Shown here: positions 55,801 through 63,700 of the stretch, one piece after another
Layout: each line of letters starts with the position of its first letter
How positions within the stretch are numbered: the stretch's first letter is position 1
Assembly: GCA_965230225.1 (NCBI GenBank)
Contig: CBDDKM010000002.1
Location: 434,001-498,000 of the forward strand
DNA from: CALSMU01 sp965230225
GTDB taxonomy: Bacteria; Bacteroidota; Bacteroidia; Flavobacteriales_D; Parvicellaceae
Direction of reading: 5' to 3'
DNA: 64,000 bases
Position numbers and translations under genes: made by a program
The notes under the pieces: model-generated
The model's database searches: none
What the model saw: the letters and a program-made list of their open reading frames with translations, nothing else
What the model was told of the DNA's origin: nothing

Positions 55801-56236
55801 CAACTGTAGTTGTTGGAGGTTGTGTACTCCATGCTACTGTTGCTCCGTCCCATGCTTGTGTAATCCTTTCTACCCAAGCTTCGTTTGTTCCTGCCTCAGT
55901 GCTATTACCAGTAGAGGAATTTGTATTGTGGAACAACTGCAGAGTTGCACTTTGAATTGTACTCCCTGTTGGAATAGACGAAAAGTCCCATTTCATTAAT
56001 GAACGGGAAACTTTGAGTTGTCCACCACTTGTCCAAGCATCTATCAGTAGAACACCACTTTGAGAAAAGTTAGCATCTTGGGTAGTTGGGTTTCCGTTGT
56101 TAAATTGAACAAAGGCATCAACTTCTGCACTCACATTTGGTGAAATATACAGCGTATCAACCTGTTGTGCGATACTGATAACCCCACAACATAGTGCTAG
56201 GGCGAGTATCATTGCTTTTTTTAGGCATCTAATCAT
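52817..56236 (-). CDS. Large secreted DNRLRE-domain protein with T9SS sorting domain
   Basis: This 1139-aa protein has a signal peptide (about 1-24) and a DNRLRE-like beta domain (about 25-205, with SRSLMKWDFSSIP and RRTYFSSDYTDPTKHPRLILEY). Repeated fibronectin-like regions (about 225-440) and further Ig-like domains follow. The last 75 residues form a T9SS sorting domain (ALAPNPTSNQLSVTI). It is expected on the surface. Its presence inside a phage-like island suggests cargo, perhaps altering the host surface. Confidence 0.78.
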   Translation of the reverse strand: MIRCLKKAMILALALCCGVISIAQQVDTLYISPNVSAEVDAFVQFNNGNPTTQDANFSQSGVLLIDAWTSGGQLKVSRSLMKWDFSSIPTGSTIQSATLQLFHNTNSSTGNSTEAGTNEAWVERITQAWDGATVAWSTQPPTTTVDRVQLPTDNPVGVRNIQSDASVDLTNIVQHFMDNPNDRHGIKISLATEEFYRRRTYFSSDYTDPTKHPRLILEYTTPVMATPNLQPEYCDVELGLDDRIKSIRINGATSYEFRFDDGNGNVFTHVSPNNRVKLKNVVPLPEYGTSYDVSVRASDGTTTTPYGTACQITIENIPAPGIDKTVNGRTDVLMDEALQADKVIGATAYEFEVTNIDDGYTENIISNNRNLKIKQLSEGAFYNTNYRVTVRAIVDANTGPYGQVSIFRTTNVVTETTQLKDRFIDDPNVDINSIISFKPIKYVREHEVIAFIDSIGYDTIVLIDTNKFTLKDFPKIDNHEGGVILDIDITVRASGQGIIGTTGGVVPLSGGICNPRIEYVGSNPLDGALPCSGDEYTYRLRGIGNCTTGSVLWTVIGAAEINGSPVTSPFVLADDNVIDVTWGNQPNGVISVATVNTCGGVCGVSQNAIFTAQPHEPLPNGTVINSDNPTVLNFGQSYLADFTIQDPYAFGFEWEELLNQGIGGFGSAWELDNGQGTNVATYETNSYSNESVTGVEVSYFGGCTRTYNLRLDYTDYNRPQLSHDWCVGETDFEADINNNISNNAWYEVRTMQGNSAVFTEPIPTVNYGYTTIAGTEALRSKIDNKISMNTNGEPTIPIDVYFYSNGSNASTSPNDGYSDMSLPVADYIGKFTYNLQPHVVQSLVPLTYFEITSSDYCNTQGNGEIINLETSSSVTHDAYVWKAYDNLQNPVDEEETQDNTATLDITGLQTILFSLEVYAKNICDQTPVETINTLKSQVQPLIQPVIVAKTPADYCGGFSNTFEIDLFYQQTGNEYCWHMKNVLDVDGSPRLFDPVCGLDKFTYTPYFGESDITNPNGTRDGEIASFDLEVYSRNCTGVTSPIETYSETAVVYNGCGGGGSFSIALAPNPTSNQLSVTIPQGDGSMATIDITDIYGVVRKSVQSYNLVETINVSNLPLGTYNVCVVKGNEMDIQHLQILP

Positions 56237-56367
56237 AATATATTGTTTTTCAGTTCTTTATTAATTTCCGAGATATAATTCGTTTTCCAACACAATTTCT
56301 CGCCAACTATATATGCTGCTTGTTTCAGCGAATAGATTGACGTTTTAAGCGAATAACCTGCACATTA

Positions 56368-56419
56368 AAAAAGGGGCTTACTTCATTACCTTCTAGCAAT
56401 AAAAACATAGCCCCTTTTT
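56368..56419. terminator. Long-loop hairpin, 11-bp perfect stem
   Basis: AAAAAGGGGCT and AGCCCCTTTTT pair perfectly with a 30-nt loop. It has A and T runs on both sides, like a bidirectional terminator. Confidence 0.55.
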
Positions 56420-56600
56420 ATTTCCTGAAAATTTCTTCTGCCCAAATAGAAGAATATTCAACCCAATGATTCACCTAAATTAAAATCAGTTTGTAGAACA
56501 CAAACTCATGACAATTCAACACCTGGCATTCAATTATCACACTCCCAATATTGAAGATGGTTTTGATTATTCAAAATAAAAAATGCAATAATTAGCCCTT

Positions 56601-56620
56601 TGTCCGTATAAATACGGACA
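56601..56620. promoter_or_regulatory. Perfect 9-bp inverted repeat
   Basis: TGTCCGTAT-AA-ATACGGACA is a perfect palindrome with a 2-nt spacer, sized for a dimeric regulator. It lies past the packaging operon. Confidence 0.5.
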
Positions 56621-56640
56621 CATTTTAGGGTATAAATGAA

Positions 56641-56665
56641 AAAAGCCTGACTAAATCAGGCTTTT
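56641..56665 (-). terminator. Terminator of packaging/replication operon
   Basis: AAAAGCCTGA / TCAGGCTTTT with a 5-nt loop lies 20 bp downstream of the ATPase stop. Confidence 0.85.
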
Positions 56666-56685
56666 CATGTGTGTGACAAGAATAA

Positions 56686-57609
56686 TTAGGCAGCAAGTTT
56701 TTGCTCTTCCGGAAGAGGGTTTTCTTCTCTTGGTTGATGATGCTCCAAATATTCAATTATTAGGTGAATAGTCGCTTCTCTTCGACTAGCGTATTTCGGT
56801 TGATCATTAGCATCCAATTCGTCCATCATCATATTGATACGTTTCTGTTGTTCCATATCAATAAACTTCTTGGCTGCTCGAATAAAAGCTGCCTGACTAC
56901 ATCCTTGAATTTTGAGTTTACGCATGTCTACATAAACAAAGAAACTTCTTTGCTTCTTGTACTTGTATTCACTGATCTCACCTTTGCTCCATGCCTTGTT
57001 TGCCAACTTGTACTGCTCATCCACGATGAAAGTAGCAATACGAACCAAGAAATAATTTGGGATACGGTTTTCATATCTTGATATATCGTCCACTTGATGA
57101 TGTATTCTAAGCCATGTACAATTTTGCCACTCAGTAGTTGTAATTTTTGCAATGGATTGGTGACTGATCATTATATCCAAACCATTATGCCTGTTGGTGG
57201 TTAAAAGTCCAACTATAGATTGGCCTTTTGCACCTGTCATATATTTGTCAAGGTCTTCAGTAACCAATAACCCATCCTTGAAATTATGAATCATCTTCTC
57301 AACCACTTCCCTCTTTTCATCAATGGTCATATTCTTTCCTTCAGGAGTAATCGGTCGTATCCTTCTAGCCTGAACACTTTTCAGCTTATGAATATGATCA
57401 GGACTTACAGTATGGAACATTGGATAATCATCATCGTTAACGTCAAACATCAATGCCTTACGTGCTTTCTTTCCTGTTCGAGGAATCTTCATAAGGTATT
57501 GATAGATCGTAATAACATTTCTAAAGGTTTTACCTACTCCTGTTTCTCCAACTACTACCATCAACATGGGTTGACGAGCAGTTTTCTTTTCGTTCTTTAC
57601 TACTTCCAT
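56686..57609 (-). CDS. P-loop packaging-type ATPase (FtsK/HerA-like candidate)
   Basis: This 307-aa ATPase has Walker A GETGVGKT (21-28), a Walker B-like DGLLVTEDLD (112-121) with the catalytic acidic pair, and a polar sensor-type block in HNGLDIMISHQS (141-152). Size and motif spacing fit the genome-packaging ATPases of tailless membrane-containing phages (PRD1 P9-like) better than terminase or VirB4/VirD4. It ends in KLAA. It is separated by a single junction from the 274-aa gene. Specific family is inferred. Confidence 0.65.
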   Translation of the reverse strand: MEVVKNEKKTARQPMLMVVVGETGVGKTFRNVITIYQYLMKIPRTGKKARKALMFDVNDDDYPMFHTVSPDHIHKLKSVQARRIRPITPEGKNMTIDEKREVVEKMIHNFKDGLLVTEDLDKYMTGAKGQSIVGLLTTNRHNGLDIMISHQSIAKITTTEWQNCTWLRIHHQVDDISRYENRIPNYFLVRIATFIVDEQYKLANKAWSKGEISEYKYKKQRSFFVYVDMRKLKIQGCSQAAFIRAAKKFIDMEQQKRINMMMDELDANDQPKYASRREATIHLIIEYLEHHQPREENPLPEEQKLAA

Positions 57610-58434
57610 CTATGCTGCTATACTTTCCTCCTGGTAACTGATTGGTTGCTCTTGTTTCGGTTCCTCTACAACCTCTTGCTGTTCGGTTGTAACTTGAGTG
57701 GTTGTTTCTGCCTGTTCTTCGACTTCCTCTCTTTTCTCCAAAGTCTCTTCCTCTTCTTGCTGTTCACCTCTTTCTGCTCTTATGATATCAAGGATACGTG
57801 CTGTTAGCATTTCATTCTCTGCCTTGATTTCCATCACTACCTGAACCTTTTTCATAATGATGGATAGTGCAGCTCCTATTAGCTGCTGTTCAGGTGTAAG
57901 TTTCTTTGCTTTGCGTCTAAGGATCTGTATTAGGATTGGACGAAGTAGAAGCTTGTCTTCCTCATCTAGTTTGATCCTGTTTACATTTTTTATATTCTGA
58001 TCATCTATAACTTGGATAATCTCGTCAAAATCGAAAAAGTCTTGGTGCTTCTTGATCTTAACAAAGAACCCACCACCAACAGCCAAAACATTATTTGCCA
58101 TACCAAGCATAGTATCTGCTGCTTGTTTGGCATGTGAAAGTGGTAACTTAAATTCTTCTTCAGAATCCTGTTTAGGTTGTTTCTGACCAATGTTCTGAAC
58201 AGGTGCATCCTTTGGTGCTGCGGTTGCAACAGGAGGCGGTGAAATAACTTCTTCCTCTTCTTCAATGGGTGGAGCAAATTGTTCTTCCTCTATCACAGCA
58301 GTTGAAGCATGACCAACCTCTTTTTCTAATACCGGTTCATTAACTGGACTATCCTCTGCACTCTCTAGCGCTTCAAATTCAATCTGATCTTCGTCCTTAT
58401 TTAGGACGTCCTCAACGTTGGTAATTTCTATCAT
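57610..58434 (-). CDS. Acidic helical protein upstream of packaging ATPase
   Basis: This 274-aa protein has an acidic, low-complexity N terminus (about 1-90), a helical central domain (about 95-220, HAKQAADTMLGMANNVLAVGG and LLLRPILIQILRRKAKKLTPE) and a Glu/Gln-rich tail ending ESIAA. It ends exactly where the ATPase gene starts, so it is probably a partner of that ATPase. Family unrecognised. Confidence 0.6.
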   Translation of the reverse strand: MIEITNVEDVLNKDEDQIEFEALESAEDSPVNEPVLEKEVGHASTAVIEEEQFAPPIEEEEEVISPPPVATAAPKDAPVQNIGQKQPKQDSEEEFKLPLSHAKQAADTMLGMANNVLAVGGGFFVKIKKHQDFFDFDEIIQVIDDQNIKNVNRIKLDEEDKLLLRPILIQILRRKAKKLTPEQQLIGAALSIIMKKVQVVMEIKAENEMLTARILDIIRAERGEQQEEEETLEKREEVEEQAETTTQVTTEQQEVVEEPKQEQPISYQEESIAA

Positions 58435-58929
58435 TTAATTATTTACTTTTCCTAAAAATTGAATCAGTTGTTTTTCCAAAGCATAGTGCTTATCGAAGAA
58501 CACTTTATAGAAGGATTCTATACTTAGCATCTCTTCGATTTTCTGATGGTAATACACTACCTTTCGTTTACTGGTGTTGAACTGAGATGCAACCCTACCG
58601 TAACTCATTGAAGTGTACTTCTTGAACAGGTAGTAACAGATCATTCTAACCTCTCGAAACTCTTTGCTATTGTCATTATAGAAACTGTTTTCTTGTAGTT
58701 CAGATAGCTCACAACTTTTGGTAATTAGAAAAGCTTGTATGATTGAAGGAGAAGATGGTTTTGCAACTTCTAACTCTTCTCCTATGATACTTTTCAGTAG
58801 TGTTATGGCATTGGAAACTCCTATTTTTCCAACTACTGCATCTACATTTTTTTGCAGCTCTATGTATGGTGATTGTGCTATGCTATTTCTTTCTTCCAAT
58901 AATTCAAAATTACGTTTTGCATACGGCAA
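58435..58929 (-). CDS. DnaA domain IV-like DNA-binding protein
   Basis: This 164-aa protein has a C-terminal helical segment (about 92-140) EVRMICYYLFKKYTSMSYGRVASQFN followed by KRKVVYYHQKIEEML, which fits the helix-turn-helix and signature layout of the DnaA box-binding domain. No AAA+ domain is present. It could mark a phage origin or act as a regulator. The start is a TTG preceded by a good ribosome site (AGAGGT, 7 bases upstream); no ATG is available in frame. Confidence 0.6.
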   Translation of the reverse strand: MPYAKRNFELLEERNSIAQSPYIELQKNVDAVVGKIGVSNAITLLKSIIGEELEVAKPSSPSIIQAFLITKSCELSELQENSFYNDNSKEFREVRMICYYLFKKYTSMSYGRVASQFNTSKRKVVYYHQKIEEMLSIESFYKVFFDKHYALEKQLIQFLGKVNN

Positions 58930-58979
58930 CGGTGTTACCTCTAAATGTCTTGTTTCTATAACTTTATGAACCCTCAGTT

Positions 58980-59459
58980 TCAGATTTTCTCAATTCTAAA
59001 ATTGGCATGAAACAGGGATATTCTTGTTAGTTTGTAATTCGTGAATTTGATCACACAAACATGCGTTGAAGGCTTAAATCCTTTCTTTACTAAAATTTCA
59101 GGAGAGACAATCTTAATTCCCTCGTTATAGAGTTCTTCTAGTATTTTTTCATCTTCGGAAAATAGAGATTTAGGAGCCACTTCTTTCTTCTCTGACTTCG
59201 TCTCTAACTTCCTTTCAACTTCTTCAACAATTTCATTATTGTCAAGGTAGTCCTCATAGAAATCATGCAACTCTTCTTCAATATCCAAATCTAGCTGCTT
59301 TAAGACGGGGGTTAACTCTTTCTGATCTGATTCATCTCCTTTGTTATGAGCTTCTTCTATTTCCTCAAACGCTTTAATCATTTCATTGATCTGTTCAGGA
59401 ACTTCAGGAACTTCTTTACCCTTAATCTCTTTTAAAAATGCCTTGTGCTTAAATTTCAT
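58980..59459 (-). CDS. Acidic hypothetical protein
   Basis: This 159-aa protein is Glu/Lys rich and mostly helical (about 1-115), followed by a short compact domain (FSEDEKILEELYNEGIKIV and FKPSTHVCVIKFTNYKL). The C-terminal part may be a peptide-binding or regulatory domain. No family is recognised. It lies 51 bp upstream of the DnaA-like gene. Confidence 0.5.
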   Translation of the reverse strand: MKFKHKAFLKEIKGKEVPEVPEQINEMIKAFEEIEEAHNKGDESDQKELTPVLKQLDLDIEEELHDFYEDYLDNNEIVEEVERKLETKSEKKEVAPKSLFSEDEKILEELYNEGIKIVSPEILVKKGFKPSTHVCVIKFTNYKLTRISLFHANFRIEKI

Positions 59460-59484
59460 CTGTATTTTATTCTATTTCTTTTTG

Positions 59485-59742
59485 CTAATTGGTTGCTGTT
59501 ATTAGAGTGGGTTTATCAGGAATGGCATTTACAATAACACTTCCGATTCCTGCTGCCAATAGATTGGTCAGTAAGACAACTCCTAATGTTCCTCCAAACT
59601 CTTTCAATGGAGGAAATCGAAAATGAAATTCTCCATCCTGACTTTTACCTTTATTGTAATGCCATACGGCTTCAATGATGTCTAGTCCTAACCCCACACT
59701 GGTAATGATCAGGACTTGTTTACTAATAGATGGTAGTTTCAT
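59485..59742 (-). CDS. Small two-TM protein
   Basis: This 85-aa protein has two hydrophobic stretches (about 8-26 and 50-72) with a charged link (HYNKGKSQDGEFHF). It overlaps the upstream 209-aa gene by one base, which shows coupling. Unrecognised; possible virion membrane or exclusion protein. Confidence 0.55.
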   Translation of the reverse strand: MKLPSISKQVLIITSVGLGLDIIEAVWHYNKGKSQDGEFHFRFPPLKEFGGTLGVVLLTNLLAAGIGSVIVNAIPDKPTLITATN

Positions 59743-60371
59743 TAAGCTGCTGCTTTCTCCTGAAGATTTTCGAATTTGTCATCTATCTCTTCCTGAATGG
59801 AACAGATTTTATTCATCTCCCATATTTCCTTGATCTCACTCAAGAACTTGTTTACTGCTCTCTTGGTCTGCTTTATTTTTTGTTCGTCCTTTTTCACCTT
59901 TTCGGGCATCATATTCACGATCTTATTTAAAGCTTCTTTTAGCTTAGTAGTGAGATACTTTTTCTTTCTTGGTTTAATCTCCCCAGCTGCAATTTTTCGT
60001 TGCCTTTCCTTTTGCCTTGCTATTTTGCACTTCTCACAGAATGCTATGGCTTTGTCAACTTCCTCCCTTTTCAACTTTGTCTTTTTCTCATCTCCTTTCT
60101 CTTCAATGGCATTCTCTGATTTCTTTTCAGGTTTCTTGGTAGAAGCCTTCTTTGGCTTTTCCTCTTTTACCTCTTCTTCAGTTTCGGACTTAATAATTAC
60201 TATGGCTGCTTTTCCGATCTCTTCAGCCATATCTTTTAGTTTTTTATCATTAGGAAATTCCTTTAGTTCCTCGGCTGTTTCATCATAGATTTCAATTGCC
60301 TCCTTTACCTTATCTGATATATTAGCTTTAGGTAAATTCTTTAATAGTTCGTGAGGATTATTCTTAATCAT
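59742..60371 (-). CDS. Highly charged helical protein ending in AAA
   Basis: This 209-aa protein has a helical N-terminal part (about 1-70) and a Lys-rich middle (about 70-105). A CEKCKIARQKERQRKIAAGE segment (about 112-131) has two cysteines. A second helical region (about 140-205) follows, and the last residues are EKAAA. It may bind nucleic acid. Family unrecognised. Confidence 0.5.
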   Translation of the reverse strand: MIKNNPHELLKNLPKANISDKVKEAIEIYDETAEELKEFPNDKKLKDMAEEIGKAAIVIIKSETEEEVKEEKPKKASTKKPEKKSENAIEEKGDEKKTKLKREEVDKAIAFCEKCKIARQKERQRKIAAGEIKPRKKKYLTTKLKEALNKIVNMMPEKVKKDEQKIKQTKRAVNKFLSEIKEIWEMNKICSIQEEIDDKFENLQEKAAA

Positions 60372-60398
60372 TCTTATCTCTATTTTATTTCTGTTTAA

Positions 60399-60746
60399 TT
60401 AGGCTGCTTTCAGTTTTTCTAGTCTATCTAATTTCTGTTTCATGGATTTAAAAGCTTTTCTCAGCTTTCTCAATTCATCAATTCCACCTTTTTTGCTTTT
60501 ACCATTTTGCTTTTCCGGATTAATTGGAATGATCTTCACTCCACTATTCTCTAATAGTTCCATAAAAAGCTTGTCAGCAATCTTCCCTTTCTCGGTTTCC
60601 TTAGTGAAATTTTCCGTTTCCTTTTTCAGTATTTCAAAGTCCTTTACGGGGTCTAGTTTCTCTCCTGTGAATTGAACTATCTTGTCCTGGGATTTTACCT
60701 TAATTTTTGATAGTTCTTCAGTGGTTATGTTAGCTATACTATACAT
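60399..60746 (-). CDS. Small charged coiled-coil protein ending in LKAA
   Basis: This 115-aa basic helical protein (about 20-110) has a KNGKSKKGG-like basic turn near 84 and ends in LEKLKAA. It lies 18 bp downstream of the helicase gene. No recognised domain. Confidence 0.5.
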   Translation of the reverse strand: MYSIANITTEELSKIKVKSQDKIVQFTGEKLDPVKDFEILKKETENFTKETEKGKIADKLFMELLENSGVKIIPINPEKQNGKSKKGGIDELRKLRKAFKSMKQKLDRLEKLKAA

Positions 60747-60764
60747 TCGTTTGCTTTAAATATG

Positions 60765-63700
60765 TTATGCTGCTAGGGCTGTTTCTAATTTGTAAATAAC
60801 AAGATCAATAGGCTTTAATTCTCCTATCATATCCTCATAACAGGCTTGTCCTAATTCGAATGTGTCGTACACACCAAAAACATAACCCATTGAATAATCC
60901 CCATTATCCTCATGAGGATTACTTGCCATATATTCACCCAATGTTTCAATGGCTTTATAAGCTGACTGTGTTTTGGCTTTTTCTATTACTTTGTGGAAGT
61001 CAGGAGAATATAAATCCTCAATGTATTTCTTCCATTCCAAGTAAGGAATTTCAACATGTGTGAATAGTGGGATTAATCCATGTTCCCCCTTTTCTTTACT
61101 GGACAACCTTCTACTATAAGTTACACTTCCATAGAGGTGATTGTTATCGGGTGGGGTATAGGATATTACTCCCTCTTCAGGATAAGGTTGTTCTTCCTTA
61201 TCTTTAATCAACTTATAACTATACTGCTTTCCATCCTCTTCATTATTAACCTCTACTCCCTCGATTTCCCATTCTTCCAGTTCCTTTGGTTCTCCCAAAT
61301 ACATGATGCCAAATTCATCCAATCGTTTTAAGAATGACTCAAGTTTGTCAATGTGTAATGCTGCGGTCATATCTCCAGCATTTTGAACAAAATCAGCTAG
61401 TTCATCTACACTTTGACCTTCAGCTTTCCTTATCAAGGATCTCAAAGTGTCATCGGTGATTAACTTGAGGTTACTCCTCTTATAAATATTAACCTGATAG
61501 TAATTAGAACTCTTTCTTGTAAACGAGATTTGGGCTGTATTCGTGAAAAACTGATGATCTATAACAAGCCCTTTTAGTTCCTTCAGTGCATTTGAAATAG
61601 GCAAGGTCGCCCTAATAGTGCTAACCCCATTTTCGTCTTTCCCATACCCTCTTTCCATTAGTATCCCGTTCCTGATTGAACCGTCCTGAAGGTTATACTT
61701 AATCAATCGGTTACTTGCTCCAATTTTATCTGATGCAATAACAATATTTTCAGTAAGGATATATCTCTCTTCTCTTTTGGCTGCTGCTTTCTTTATTACT
61801 TCATCCCAATCATTTCTTATCTGCTCTGCTTCCACTTCAACAATCACCTCACTTTTGGTTTTGATTAAGGATAATTCTCCTAATTGGGGGGGAGTAAGAT
61901 TGTAATACTGAATACCTCTCGAATCTGAAACAGCAAATCGGAAGAAGATATTTGAGAAAGTATATGGGTTCTTACTTCTTGTCTTTATTGAAGCGCCTAA
62001 GAATATTCCATAGGGTAGATCAGCATCGTTAAACATGTATCCATTTGGTATTTTTACTACCTGACCAACTTTCCATTTCTTTACCTCATTGATAATAGTA
62101 TCTCCAATTACTTGTAACTCCTTTTCCATTCGAGAGAGCTTATTCTCTTTCTCATGTAGTCTTGCTGTAATTTGAGTTATCTTATCCCTTATTTTCCCTC
62201 CATCCTCTTCAGATTCTATCTCCTTCTTCTTTATCTCATCTAACTGTTTTTGAATTTTGATAATGGCGGGCTGTCTATCCTCAATTCTTTCCTTTACAAT
62301 CTTTGGATAGGTAGCTTCAAACTCTGTAATAAATTCCTGTTGCTTCTCTTCAGGAGTTTTACCACCTAATTCTTCCTTTATCTTTTCCTCAATGGCATCT
62401 TTACTCAAAGGACGCTTTAGGTTATTGATAATCGTTTTATCCAAAACACTATCTCTTCCAAATGGTGAGGTTCCACCATGCCCTTTTATAAATAATGAAC
62501 GTCTTTTTACATCCGCATCCAGTCGCAAAAATTCAGTCTCCAAGTCATAGGTTCCTCTCTGCTTTTCATAGTTGATTTGATCTTCATAACTTTTGAGCAA
62601 AACATTATAGAGTTCGTCTTGTTCTTCTACGGTCAAAAGTCCTGCTCGACCTGTAAGCTGACGCATTGCCCCTTCCTTGCTTTCCTTCCTTTCTAGTTCT
62701 CCTCCCCATGATTTTTGATATGTAGGGTTACCAAGTTTTCTTGCCATGACTGGGTTTTCATCCACCCATTGCCATGCAACCATATCTCCATATTTATTGA
62801 AGAAATCAGGAGTTTCTAAGGTCTTTTCACTTGTCTTTTGGTTTCCCGTAGTATTTGCATCAAGAGCTTTCAACTTACTCTTTAGCATATTCATCAAACG
62901 CAACTCTGTAGGAATATCACTAGTGATGTAATAATATTCAGGCTTCACAACCTGACCTGTTCTATCTATACGCCCTCTTTTCTGAACTTCTGTATTGATG
63001 TCTAATTCAAACTGGTGGATAAGCATGGCTCTTTGTCGCTGATCCTTAAAATCTTTTGAAGCATGAGCTGATGACCCTGTACTTCCACTTTGGTTGATCA
63101 ATAGGACATCTATTTCACCACTATTAAATTGCCTGAAGGATTTCTCGGTATTTGATCTGAAAGACTCTACAACCGCATCTCCTCCCTGAAAACTTACACG
63201 TTGGTTTCTTCCAGTAACTTCGCCAACACGGTAATGCGAACCATCATGTCCCCCTACTGTGGATGGCTTCTTAGCATGCGTAATTAAGTTTATTAACTGA
63301 TCAATCGGAGACAATGAAAGACCCGTAGTTTTCTCTATTAGGTTCTTAACGATCCTGTCATACTCTTCCCTTGCTCCCGGTATTCTATCAATATCTAATT
63401 TCTCTCTTGTCTTTTCTCCATGAATATCACAATAATTGTAATACAACATGGAGTCTATTCCTTTCTGAAGACTACGGGCAAAATCAAACTCTCCTTTTGG
63501 AATAATATCACCACTTAATAGATTCATTTCCTTCAAGAATGCACCCATTGTGGATTTAAATGCTATTACTACTTTCTTATTATCCCTTAGTAGATCAATA
63601 GCAAGATTTGCAACATTCTCAACCTTTAATGAAAAGAGTAGTTGATCAATTACATTGAATACTTTTGAGAAATATGGAGCTTGTTTTACTCCTAAACCTC

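Larger units (their letters stand above)
56237..56685. other. 449-bp intergenic region with hairpins and palindromes
   Basis: This region holds a terminator-like 11-bp stem, an IR of 7 bp, a perfect 9-bp inverted repeat and the terminator of the packaging operon. No gene is seen. It separates the packaging/replication block from cargo. Confidence 0.65.
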
